Assembly: GCA_020719105.1 (NCBI GenBank)
Contig: DYQV01000025.1
Location: 1-15,813, forward strand
Origin: Rikenella microfusus
GTDB lineage: Bacteria > Bacteroidota > Bacteroidia > Bacteroidales > SZUA-534
Direction: 5' to 3'
DNA: 15,813 bases
Positions 7,301 through 13,324 of the stretch are shown here, in pieces; position 1 is the first letter of the stretch; every line of letters starts with the position of its first letter. A model generated the notes under the pieces. That model searched no databases. It worked only from the letters and a program-made list of their open reading frames with translations, and was not told the DNA's origin. The position numbers were made by a program, and so were the translations under genes.

Positions 7301-7647
7301 TGATTGGCACCATGGGATTGGGCATTGTGTTGCTTCGAAACATCGTTGAACGAAAACACGAACTGGCCTTACTCACGGCCTTGGGGTTCAACCGGAAGCA
7401 ACTGTTCCGGTTGGTGTATATGGAGAATTTCATGTTGCTTGCTACCGGAATGTTCATTGGTATTTTGGCGGCTTTGGTTGGAATCCTGCCTTCCCTGCTA
7501 TCTCCTTCCTTTAGCATTCAGGGTGGATTTTTGATGATGCTGATTGGGTTAATTTTTATAAGCGGTGCTTTGTGGATTTATTTCCCTTTGAGAATTGCTT
7601 TGAAGCGCCCTACTGGAATAGTTTCCAGTTTAAAAAGGCAGGAATAA
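4339..7647 (+). CDS. Large FtsX-type ABC permease with ten predicted membrane segments
   Basis: A 1102-residue inner-membrane permease, partner of the ATPase just upstream. Hydrophobic segments lie near residues 18-41, 495-523, 544-574, 595-619, 647-669, 672-695, 724-745, 976-1003, 1027-1054 and 1058-1085. Two extracytoplasmic domains (about 42-492 and 746-975) sit between them. Two FtsX repeats are clear: residues ~495-620, with VEKRSGEVALLSGLGFQR, and residues ~976-1090, with VERKHELALLTALGFNR. This is the duplicated, LolC/LolE-like architecture but much longer. Each extracytoplasmic domain has a cysteine-containing stretch, DAGSCRNW (C396) and GDDASCLNLNQP (C811). I recall similar stretches in long permeases of other bacteria, which would make this a defined family; its substrate is unknown to me. 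No membrane-fusion or outer-membrane partner is encoded nearby. Confidence 0.85.
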   Translation: MTLLNYILKSLWHYRKQHGALLAATAISAAVLTGALIVGDSVKYSLNKQVKVRLGKTTYAIVGSNRFVRSRLAVELSASLQTPTAPLLQLQGIAINTENGNRINNAKIIGFNSSFSHFSDLPLPELKTDEVIISENVAQKLNLKIYDNLLVRVESTGLMPINTPLAQEKYPSIALYLTIKAIASDQQLGSFNLNNEQIKPYNIFVSLDFLSQKMELPNLANTIVISDNPQQKLNPESIQSTLKSVWKIEDLGLKTIARDSLGTFDLVSDRVFIDDPIAKAIAKANLQNQPIITYLVNTIQFNNKQTPYSFATAATSTLLGDSLLPNGAIINQWTAFDLGVEVGDSIKLVYYVINPLRELNETSRQFVVKRILPNTGNGIDNSLMPKFQGLSDAGSCRNWNTGVPIDLKRIRDKDEKYWNDYKGTPKVLLSLETGKTLWSNQFGTLTGIRFNSELVSLDTLRNIITSGINPQEIGLQIIATQYEGNSAANNAVNFAELFLSLSFFIIAAAILLLVLIFIHHVEKRSGEVALLSGLGFQRKTIQFIWFMEPTLVIILGSVLGSVLGILYNYGLLAGLNSIWNDAVHSSILEIFIKPSTLLMGATISIVTVSISIFFVVRRKLRQPIAGLVKNQVNSTSKSIHTKGFIGKLFSYTALIGALALVGVSFFTSGFENAGMYLSAAGLFLIGSILFIYHYSEINKKTSVDAAPGTFQLALKNVQRNKTQSIAVISLLAIGTFTLILTGAYRKTFYGSENLRNSGTGGYLLWANTTSIIPYNLNSRDGKSHLNTTTENDLDSVRFLQFQSLEGDDASCLNLNQPQRPKILAVNTREFDSCGAFSFAKLLKQVPEEHPWKELDKTYDNNVFSAFADQTVIQYGLKKSIGDTLVYLNEMGNPFKLILAGGLNNSIFQGNILISDQVFREQFPSTGGSKIMLIDAPSHKQELVTKILEQSLIDYGMDVTSTSQRLATFNSVTNTYLSVFMALSGLGFLIGTMGLGIVLLRNIVERKHELALLTALGFNRKQLFRLVYMENFMLLATGMFIGILAALVGILPSLLSPSFSIQGGFLMMLIGLIFISGALWIYFPLRIALKRPTGIVSSLKRQE

Positions 7648-7725
7648 GAGTAAAAAATCTTGTTTGATGGTAAGGAAGTCAACTATGAAAATTGGTTTTA
7701 ATTAAATTTTTGTGACAATTCTTAC

Positions 7726-7733
7726 TATTTTTG
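7726..7733 (+). promoter_or_regulatory. Candidate -7 box for argH
   Basis: TATTTTTG fits TAnnTTTG and lies about 30 bp before the ATG at 7764. No good -33 element is found at 19-21 bp upstream (the nearest TTTG is only 13 bp away). The box overlaps an upstream TTG codon (7731), which argues against that TTG as the translation start. Confidence 0.3.
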
Positions 7734-7763
7734 AGCCTTAATAGTTTCATATATAATAAAAAC

Positions 7764-9200
7764 ATGGCAAAACTCTGGGAAAAAGGAACCTCTACCAACA
7801 AACATGTTGAAGCGTTTACCGTTGGTAAAGACCGTGAGCTCGACATTCATTTGGCACCATTCGATGTATTGGGCACCTTAGCGCATATAACCATGCTCGA
7901 AACCATTGGACTCCTCACAGAAGAGGAATTAACAACGCTTAAAACCGAATTAAATAATATTTACCAACTAATCCAAAATCAACAATTTGTAATAGAACCC
8001 GGCGTTGAAGATGTGCATTCGCAGGTGGAACTATTGCTTACACAAAAACTGGGCGATGTGGGTAAAAAAGTGCACAGCGGCCGCTCCCGAAACGATCAGG
8101 TTTTAGTTGATATGAAACTTTTTTTGCGAGCCGAAATGGAGGAAATAACCAATCTAATGGAATCGTTATTCAGTACCCTCATTCAACTCAGCGAAAAGCA
8201 TAAAGAGGTGCTCATTCCCGGTTATACCCACTTGCAGATTGCCATGCCATCGTCGTTTGGGTTGTGGTTTGGCGCTTATGCCGAAAGCCTTACCGACGAT
8301 TTGGAGCTATTAAAAGCTTCGTATAATGTGGTTAACCAAAATCCATTGGGTTCCGCAGCGGGTTACGGTTCATCGTTCCCGTTGAACCGCCAATTAACCA
8401 CCGATTTATTGGGTTTTTCAAACCTGAATTACAATGTGGTATATGCCCAAATGACCCGCGGAAAAAGCGAACAAACCTTGTCGTATGCTATGGCCGGTAT
8501 TGCTTCTACCCTATCGAAAATGGCCATGGATATGTGCCTTTACAATTCGCAGAATTTTGGTTTTGTGAGCTTTCCCGATGAATTTACCACGGGTTCGTCC
8601 ATTATGCCGCACAAAAAAAACCCCGATGTATGGGAATTGGTACGGGGCAAATGCAACCTCATTAAATCGCTTCCCAACCAAATCAGCCTGTTGACATCGA
8701 ATCTACCATCGGGCTACCACCGCGATTTACAGTTGCTTAAAGAACAGATAATCCCTGCCTTAGATGAGCTCAAAGCAACCTTGAAAATGACAGAACTGAT
8801 GCTGGCCAAAATTCAAGTAAAAACCGATGTATTAACCGATCCCAAATACAATTATCTGTTCAGTGTTGAAGAGGTAAACCGTTTGGTTTTGGCCGGAGTT
8901 CCCTTCCGCGATGCTTACAAACAAGTTGCGCAAACCATTGGTAATGGCGATTTCAAAAGCGATCATACAGTCACCCACATACACGAAGGAAGCATTGGAA
9001 ATCTTTACAACTATCAAATTGTTGAAAAATTTAAAAAGATTAAGGAATCTATTAATTTTGAACAAGCTCACTTGGCAATTCAGAAACTTATACCTAAGTT
9101 AAGCGATTTGACCCCGAGGACTCGGGGGAAAAAGCGCTTTACTTATTCGCCGCGGCGAACCGACCTAGAATTTGTTGCAATTCACAAAACAAGGGAATAG
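7764..9200 (+). CDS. argH: Argininosuccinate lyase with a repeat-derived C-terminal tail
   Basis: Catalyses the last step of arginine synthesis, argininosuccinate to arginine and fumarate; a cytosolic homotetramer in the fumarase/aspartase superfamily. Visible motifs are HSGRSRNDQ (104-112), GYTHLQIAMP (153-162) and the mobile-loop signature GSSIMPHKKNP (277-287), followed by the usual helical core ending near LAIQKLI (~443). I chose ATG 7764 (MAKLWEKG) because homologues begin there; the frame also opens 11 codons earlier at a TTG that overlaps a promoter-like box. The enzyme is normally about 440-460 residues. Here it has 478, because codons 444 to about 462 lie in a palindromic repeat and the frame then runs on to a new stop. 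That tail is rich in Arg, Lys and Thr and unlike the rest of the protein. No other arginine gene is adjacent. The core is intact, so activity is likely. Confidence 0.93.
   Translation: MAKLWEKGTSTNKHVEAFTVGKDRELDIHLAPFDVLGTLAHITMLETIGLLTEEELTTLKTELNNIYQLIQNQQFVIEPGVEDVHSQVELLLTQKLGDVGKKVHSGRSRNDQVLVDMKLFLRAEMEEITNLMESLFSTLIQLSEKHKEVLIPGYTHLQIAMPSSFGLWFGAYAESLTDDLELLKASYNVVNQNPLGSAAGYGSSFPLNRQLTTDLLGFSNLNYNVVYAQMTRGKSEQTLSYAMAGIASTLSKMAMDMCLYNSQNFGFVSFPDEFTTGSSIMPHKKNPDVWELVRGKCNLIKSLPNQISLLTSNLPSGYHRDLQLLKEQIIPALDELKATLKMTELMLAKIQVKTDVLTDPKYNYLFSVEEVNRLVLAGVPFRDAYKQVAQTIGNGDFKSDHTVTHIHEGSIGNLYNYQIVEKFKKIKESINFEQAHLAIQKLIPKLSDLTPRTRGKKRFTYSPRRTDLEFVAIHKTRE
9092..9159. repeat. Palindromic repeat (REP/MITE-like) inserted in the 3' end of argH
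   Basis: The arms acctaagttaagcgatttga (9092-9111) and aaaaagcgctttactta (9129-9145) are imperfect inverted repeats of each other at their ends (taagttaagcg against cgctttactta). The centre is a perfect hairpin, ccccgag-ga-ctcgggg (9112-9127). A second perfect 14-bp palindrome, ttcgccgcggcgaa (9146-9159), follows at once. Both arms recur at 15713-15757 (19/20 and 17/17 identical) around a different centre. No transposase is present, so it would be non-autonomous. Confidence 0.75.
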
Positions 9201-9250
9201 TTTAAAAGTGAATTACTTACAATTTCTTAGTCGATTGTGATTTATCTTTC

Positions 9251-9270
9251 CAAATCGCTCAATTTGGGTT
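9251..9270. repeat. Inverted partial copy of the repeat arm
   Basis: The reverse complement of this stretch matches 9091-9110 at 16 of 20 positions, including an unbroken agcgatttg. The two therefore face each other across about 180 bp that contain the argH tail and its new stop codon. It may mark the far end of one longer element or a decayed second unit. Confidence 0.5.
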
Positions 9271-9289
9271 ATAACTACCCAATATCAAG

Positions 9290-9336
9290 TAAAAAGAAAA
9301 ACCCGCTTTTTGCATATCGAATCAAAAAGCAGGTTT
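9290..9336 (-). terminator. Rho-independent terminator between convergent genes
   Basis: The stem aacccgctttttg / caaaaagcaggtt (one G-T-type mismatch) closes a 10-nt loop. On the minus strand a T-rich run (tttttcttttt) follows the stem, about 20 bp after the stop of the gene at 9357-10052. Read on the plus strand it may also stop argH transcription. Confidence 0.8.
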
Positions 9337-9356
9337 AATAAAGTTCATAAAATCAG

Positions 9357-10052
9357 CTACCGTGTTGATTTGGCAATAACCTCTTCCAGCTTACTATGTA
9401 ACAATTCCAGCTCAGCTAAGCCTATTGATTTACAATAAATACGCACCAGATCTTGCACTTTAGTACCATATATTACTACTAAAGCACCATCAAATGCAGG
9501 AAGTGTAACGTTATTTCTTACTTGGCCAATGATGCTTTTAAAATGGCTCCAGGTTAACTGCTCATTAATTTTCAGATAATACATATCTTTCTCAGAATCC
9601 TTTAGCACATTGTCACTCATGGATTCTATATGGAATATTTTTTTTATATAGATTATAGCCGTTTCATCCAGTTTTTTCATCTTAGCAAAGGTAAAACCTG
9701 CATCACGATAATGTTCCTGAATTTTTGAAAGATTGGCTTGATCTTTCAAATAACGCAGCCGAATGGAATAATAAGTGTTGTTATAAATATTCAAACTGGC
9801 TGGAGTTCCTTCAAACTCACAATCAATTCTTGCTTTTATCTCGTGGGTAGTCCTCAATATTTTTTCAGTCGATTCTTTTTGCTGCAATATTAAAAAATAC
9901 GAGTCAGCCATTGCACCACTATGTATTTGAGTGCCATAATAGGCAGGAAAAACTCCCAAATTCTCAACCACAAAAGTATTGGGTGATATACCGTGCTCCA
10001 CGGTTTTCACATTTTCTTCTTTGGTTACGGTTCCATACATTTCAAAAATCAT
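9357..10052 (-). CDS. Protein of unknown function, soluble
   Basis: A 231-residue protein I do not recognise. It has no signal peptide or membrane segment and a mixed alpha/beta character. Hydrophobic beta-like strands such as SYFLILQQ (~51-58) and GALVVIYG (~189-196) alternate with charged helices, ending in an amphipathic helix, LAELELLHSKLEEVIAKS. Two stretches (about 50-125 and 155-231) each look like strand-helix-strand units and could be related subdomains, but this is only an impression. It is convergent with argH and shares the terminator between them. It is the last gene on this strand after the MFS transporter gene, but a separate terminator (10201-10231) lies between them, so it is probably its own transcription unit. 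Codon use and base composition look native. Confidence 0.7.
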   Translation of the reverse strand: MIFEMYGTVTKEENVKTVEHGISPNTFVVENLGVFPAYYGTQIHSGAMADSYFLILQQKESTEKILRTTHEIKARIDCEFEGTPASLNIYNNTYYSIRLRYLKDQANLSKIQEHYRDAGFTFAKMKKLDETAIIYIKKIFHIESMSDNVLKDSEKDMYYLKINEQLTWSHFKSIIGQVRNNVTLPAFDGALVVIYGTKVQDLVRIYCKSIGLAELELLHSKLEEVIAKSTR

Positions 10053-10200
10053 AGCCGATTGTTTTTAAGTATAAATAATAAAAAGGACACCATTTAACTA
10101 TTATAAAAAACAAAGCATTCTTTTGTTCAAAACAAGATTCAATTTCACCTAGTTAAAGATAGCACTTTTTTCTATTTTTATATCTGGATGAATCGATGCC

Positions 10201-10231
10201 ATAAAAAAACCGCCCTAATGTGAGGCGGTTT
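10201..10231 (-). terminator. Rho-independent terminator after the MFS transporter gene
   Basis: A perfect 8-bp stem, aaaccgcc / ggcggttt, with a 9-nt loop. In the minus direction it is followed by a run of T residues. It lies about 20 bp past the stop codon of the transporter and would close the peptide-use gene set. Confidence 0.85.
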
Positions 10232-10250
10232 CAAAATTTCAATTAAACTA

Positions 10251-11660
10251 TTATTTTTTCTTATTCGGAATTTCAAGTCCGTAACCGTGTTTTCGGTCAA
10301 CAAATTTAAGTGCAATGGCAAGAACAATAGCCAATACTCCGAAACTGGCAAAAATAAGTTCTGGAACCATATAATTATATTTCACATCAACGGCACCTGC
10401 AGCAATTTGTTCTGATACACCGGGGTTGGATGCGCTTATTGACCAACCAATCAAAACAGGAACGGCTAATAATCCAATATTTTGTATCCAGAAAATGGCA
10501 CCGTAGGCAGAACCCAAATACCGCTCCTCCACAATTTTTGGTAACGAAGGCCACATGGATGCAGGAACCAATGAAAATGCAGTTCCTAAAATGATAATGG
10601 TAGTTATTGCAATGCCCAAGCTGAATACTTCGGCAGGAACCAAAGCAAAAATCAAGTGCGATACCACTAATAAAATGGCACCGTATAACATGAGTGAAGC
10701 CCCATTACCTTTCACATCAAGATAATATCCAATGAATGGTGTTAATACCATGGCGCCAATGGGGAACCAGGAGAAAAGGGCTGCAGCAGTCTGAATATCC
10801 ATATCTAGCTTTGAGGCAAGCATATCGGTAGCAAACTTCTGAAATGGAAAAATTGCAGAATAAAACAATACACACAATCCGGCAATAGTTAAAAATCCCG
10901 GATTGGTAAATATTTTCTTCAAATCACTTACTTTGAATTCTTCTTCTCCTTCAGCTAAAACTTTTTCACCAGTTTGTTGATCAAGTTTTCTGTCTAAGAA
11001 AGTGTAAATAAAGAAGGTAATAAATCCGATACATAAAAATGCCATACCCATAAAAACAGCATTCGCTGCATTCCATTCACCCGGATTTGGTGACGAAGTG
11101 TTGGCAAAAATTGGGGATAAACGAAATACGGCAAAAACTCCTAAACGAGCTAAAGCCATTTCTAATCCCATTGCCAGGGCCATTTCTTTTCCTTTGAACC
11201 ATTTAACTATTGTTTTAGAAACAGTGATACCGGCCATTTCAACTCCAACTCCAAAAATGGCAAATCCAACAAAGGCCAGAACAGCAGTCGTGGGCAATGT
11301 GGTTCCAAAAACGTGAACTACTGCCGTGATATCAACAGCAGAAAATGCATAAAATTTGATAGCTGCTCCCAATACCATCGAAAGTCCTGCAGTTATCAAG
11401 GTAAAACGGATTCCCATTTTATCGAGGATAATACCCGACAAAATTAAAAACCCGGCAAAAACATTAAGAAAAAATTCGGACCCACCCAACATTCCAAATA
11501 CTTCAGGTGACCATTTGTAATTGGTTTCCATAATTTTCTGAAGTGGTGCTACCACATCAACAAAAAAGTAAGCAAAAAACATGGTAATCGAAATCAACGA
11601 TAATGCAATCCATCGAGCAGTTTGCGATTCTCTGAGGGATTTTCTAATAATTTCTGTCAT
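10251..11660 (-). CDS. MFS transporter, MFSD1-like; putative dipeptide carrier
   Basis: A 469-residue inner-membrane protein with about 12 hydrophobic segments in two halves, joined by a charged loop (~222-248). It shows a motif-A-like GIILDKMGIR (76-85) after the second segment. Residues 154-174 (starting WFKGKEMALAMGLEMAL and ending with R-L-G) and residues 367-396 (ASMWP, then LGSAYGAIFWIQNIG) closely resemble blocks I recall from MFSD1, the lysosomal dipeptide transporter of animals. The gene lies 72 bp downstream of pepD and in the same orientation as a dipeptidyl peptidase gene. I infer import of dipeptides across the inner membrane; a sugar or organic-acid substrate remains possible because many bacterial members are uncharacterised. 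Transcription ends at the hairpin at 10201-10231. Confidence 0.85.
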   Translation of the reverse strand: MTEIIRKSLRESQTARWIALSLISITMFFAYFFVDVVAPLQKIMETNYKWSPEVFGMLGGSEFFLNVFAGFLILSGIILDKMGIRFTLITAGLSMVLGAAIKFYAFSAVDITAVVHVFGTTLPTTAVLAFVGFAIFGVGVEMAGITVSKTIVKWFKGKEMALAMGLEMALARLGVFAVFRLSPIFANTSSPNPGEWNAANAVFMGMAFLCIGFITFFIYTFLDRKLDQQTGEKVLAEGEEEFKVSDLKKIFTNPGFLTIAGLCVLFYSAIFPFQKFATDMLASKLDMDIQTAAALFSWFPIGAMVLTPFIGYYLDVKGNGASLMLYGAILLVVSHLIFALVPAEVFSLGIAITTIIILGTAFSLVPASMWPSLPKIVEERYLGSAYGAIFWIQNIGLLAVPVLIGWSISASNPGVSEQIAAGAVDVKYNYMVPELIFASFGVLAIVLAIALKFVDRKHGYGLEIPNKKK

Positions 11661-11732
11661 AAGTAATTTTTAACTGTTTATAATATTTATTTCAAATTTA
11701 TTTTCAATTGATGGGTCTATCCTTGAAGGTTT

Positions 11733-13193
11733 CTACTTTTTCGGAATATTTTTCAATGTTTCCAACAACCAGTTGTAAAATTTGCCTACTGTGGCAATGT
11801 TTACTTTCTCATCGGGTGAGTGCGGAAAACGCATGGTTGGTCCAAACGAAATCATATCCCAATGAGGATAAATACCACCCAATAAACCACATTCCAATCC
11901 GGCATGTATGGCTTTTATTTCAGGTATTTTGTTATACAATTTCTGGTAGGTTGTTTGCATTATTTTTAAAATATCGGAATCCATATTGGGTTTCCATCCG
12001 GGATATTCGCCGTTGAATTCAACTCTTGCATCGGCTAACCGGAATACACTGCCTATGGAATTTGCCAAATCTTCTTTGGCTGTATCCACTGAGGAGCGCA
12101 ACAAACAATGAACGGCAATTTGGTCACCGACAAGTTTAACAATGGCTAAATTCGAAGAAGTTTCCACCAAACCTATCATATCCCGGCTCATTCGGATAGC
12201 ACCATTTGGACAGCCATAAATAGCCTTGGTTAATCGGCTTTGAACTCCGTCGGAAATTACTTTTTCAGGCATTTCAGTAGGAACAACTTTTACAGTAACC
12301 CCCGGATCGGCTGATGCCAGTTCCTTTTGCACAATTTTCTCAAATCGAGCCACGCAAGCAGGCAATTCATCTGCTTTTCCTTCTGGAATTACAATAGTAG
12401 CAAATGCTTCGCGGGGAATGGCATTGCGCAAATTTCCTCCGCTTATTTCTGCAATACGAATGTTATAACGTTCCAAAGCAAGATGTAAATAACGGAATAT
12501 AATTTTATTGGCATTTCCGCGTCCTAAAGCAATATCGAGTCCTGAATGTCCGCCTCTTAACCCGGTAACACTCAGCTTAAAAGCTACATGGTGAGTTGGA
12601 ACCTCTTTTAATTTGGCATCAAAATAAAAACTTCCATCAATTCCACCGGCACAACCCACATAGAGTTCCCCCTCATCTTCCGAATCAAGATTCAATAGTA
12701 TTTCGCCTTTCAATACGTTCGGTTTCAAACCAAATGCACCTGACATTCCGGTTTCTTCATCGGCTGTAAACAAACACTCTAACGGACCATGCACAACTTC
12801 TTTCGACGAAAGAATTGCCATTGCGGCAGCCACTCCCATTCCATTATCGGCTCCTAAAGTGGTACCATTAGCAGTAACCCATTCTCCATCAACATAAGCA
12901 TCTATGGGATCTTTAGCAAAATCATGCTTTTTATCGCTATTTGCTTGGGGAACCATATCCAAATGCCCTTGAAGCACCACCCCTTTCCGGTCTTCCATGC
13001 CTTTGGTTGCCGGTTTACGGATGATAACGTTCCCTACCTCGTCCATGATAGTTTCCAGCCCTAAATCGTTACCAAACTTTACCATAAATGCCCTTATTTT
13101 TTCTTCGTGTTTCGAAGGTCTTGGCACTTGGGTTAGCTGATAAAAATACTCCCAAACAGCTTTGGGTTCTAAATGTCTGATTGCATCGCTCAT
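11733..13193 (-). CDS. pepD: Aminoacyl-histidine dipeptidase (peptidase D, M20 family)
   Basis: A 486-residue cytosolic dinuclear zinc dipeptidase that hydrolyses Xaa-His and a range of other dipeptides. Metal and catalytic residues are visible: H77 and D79 in GHLDMV, bridging D116 in GADNGMG, the general base in DEETG (E146/E147), D170 in NLDSEDEG, and H458 in FPHSPDE. The lid-domain marker GHSGLDI and the C-terminal HAGLECG are also present. Length and motif spacing are normal for PepD. No export signal is seen. It lies between a periplasmic DPP IV gene and an MFSD1-like carrier gene in one orientation, which suits the final step of dipeptide use. The start is well supported by a ggagga Shine-Dalgarno 7 bp before the ATG. 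Confidence 0.93.
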   Translation of the reverse strand: MSDAIRHLEPKAVWEYFYQLTQVPRPSKHEEKIRAFMVKFGNDLGLETIMDEVGNVIIRKPATKGMEDRKGVVLQGHLDMVPQANSDKKHDFAKDPIDAYVDGEWVTANGTTLGADNGMGVAAAMAILSSKEVVHGPLECLFTADEETGMSGAFGLKPNVLKGEILLNLDSEDEGELYVGCAGGIDGSFYFDAKLKEVPTHHVAFKLSVTGLRGGHSGLDIALGRGNANKIIFRYLHLALERYNIRIAEISGGNLRNAIPREAFATIVIPEGKADELPACVARFEKIVQKELASADPGVTVKVVPTEMPEKVISDGVQSRLTKAIYGCPNGAIRMSRDMIGLVETSSNLAIVKLVGDQIAVHCLLRSSVDTAKEDLANSIGSVFRLADARVEFNGEYPGWKPNMDSDILKIMQTTYQKLYNKIPEIKAIHAGLECGLLGGIYPHWDMISFGPTMRFPHSPDEKVNIATVGKFYNWLLETLKNIPKK

Positions 13194-13200
13194 TATATAG

Positions 13201-13206
13201 TCCTCC
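13201..13206 (-). promoter_or_regulatory. Strong Shine-Dalgarno before pepD
   Basis: On the minus strand the sequence reads ggagga, 7 bp before the ATG at 13193. Clear Shine-Dalgarno sites are uncommon in this phylum and no other gene in the window has one as good. It fixes the start codon and suggests efficient translation. Confidence 0.7.
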
Positions 13207-13324
13207 GTTTAGTTTAGTAATTTAACAAAGATTCGAAATTAAGTTATTTTGGTGATCTTCTTCTTTAATTGGTAAATAAATTTCATAAAAATGAGGGTTT
13301 CCCTAAAAAAGACTCCTTCTGAAT

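Noticed and set aside
7731..7763. Alternative TTG start giving ArgH 11 more residues
   Set aside because: Homologues begin at MAKLWEKG, and the TTG lies within a TAnnTTTG promoter-like box.
9092..9159. CRISPR-like or attC-like site
   Set aside because: Only two dispersed copies with variable centres; no regular spacers, no integron integrase, no cassette array.
11693..11700. TAAATTTG box on the minus strand before the MFS gene
   Set aside because: Fits the -7 consensus, but no -33 element lies 19-21 bp away; such boxes are frequent by chance in AT-rich DNA.
13285..13310. Possible terminator after the dipeptidyl peptidase gene (aggg-ttt-ccct with flanking A/T runs)
   Set aside because: The stem is only about 4-5 bp; too weak to call and not enough to separate pepD from the upstream gene.
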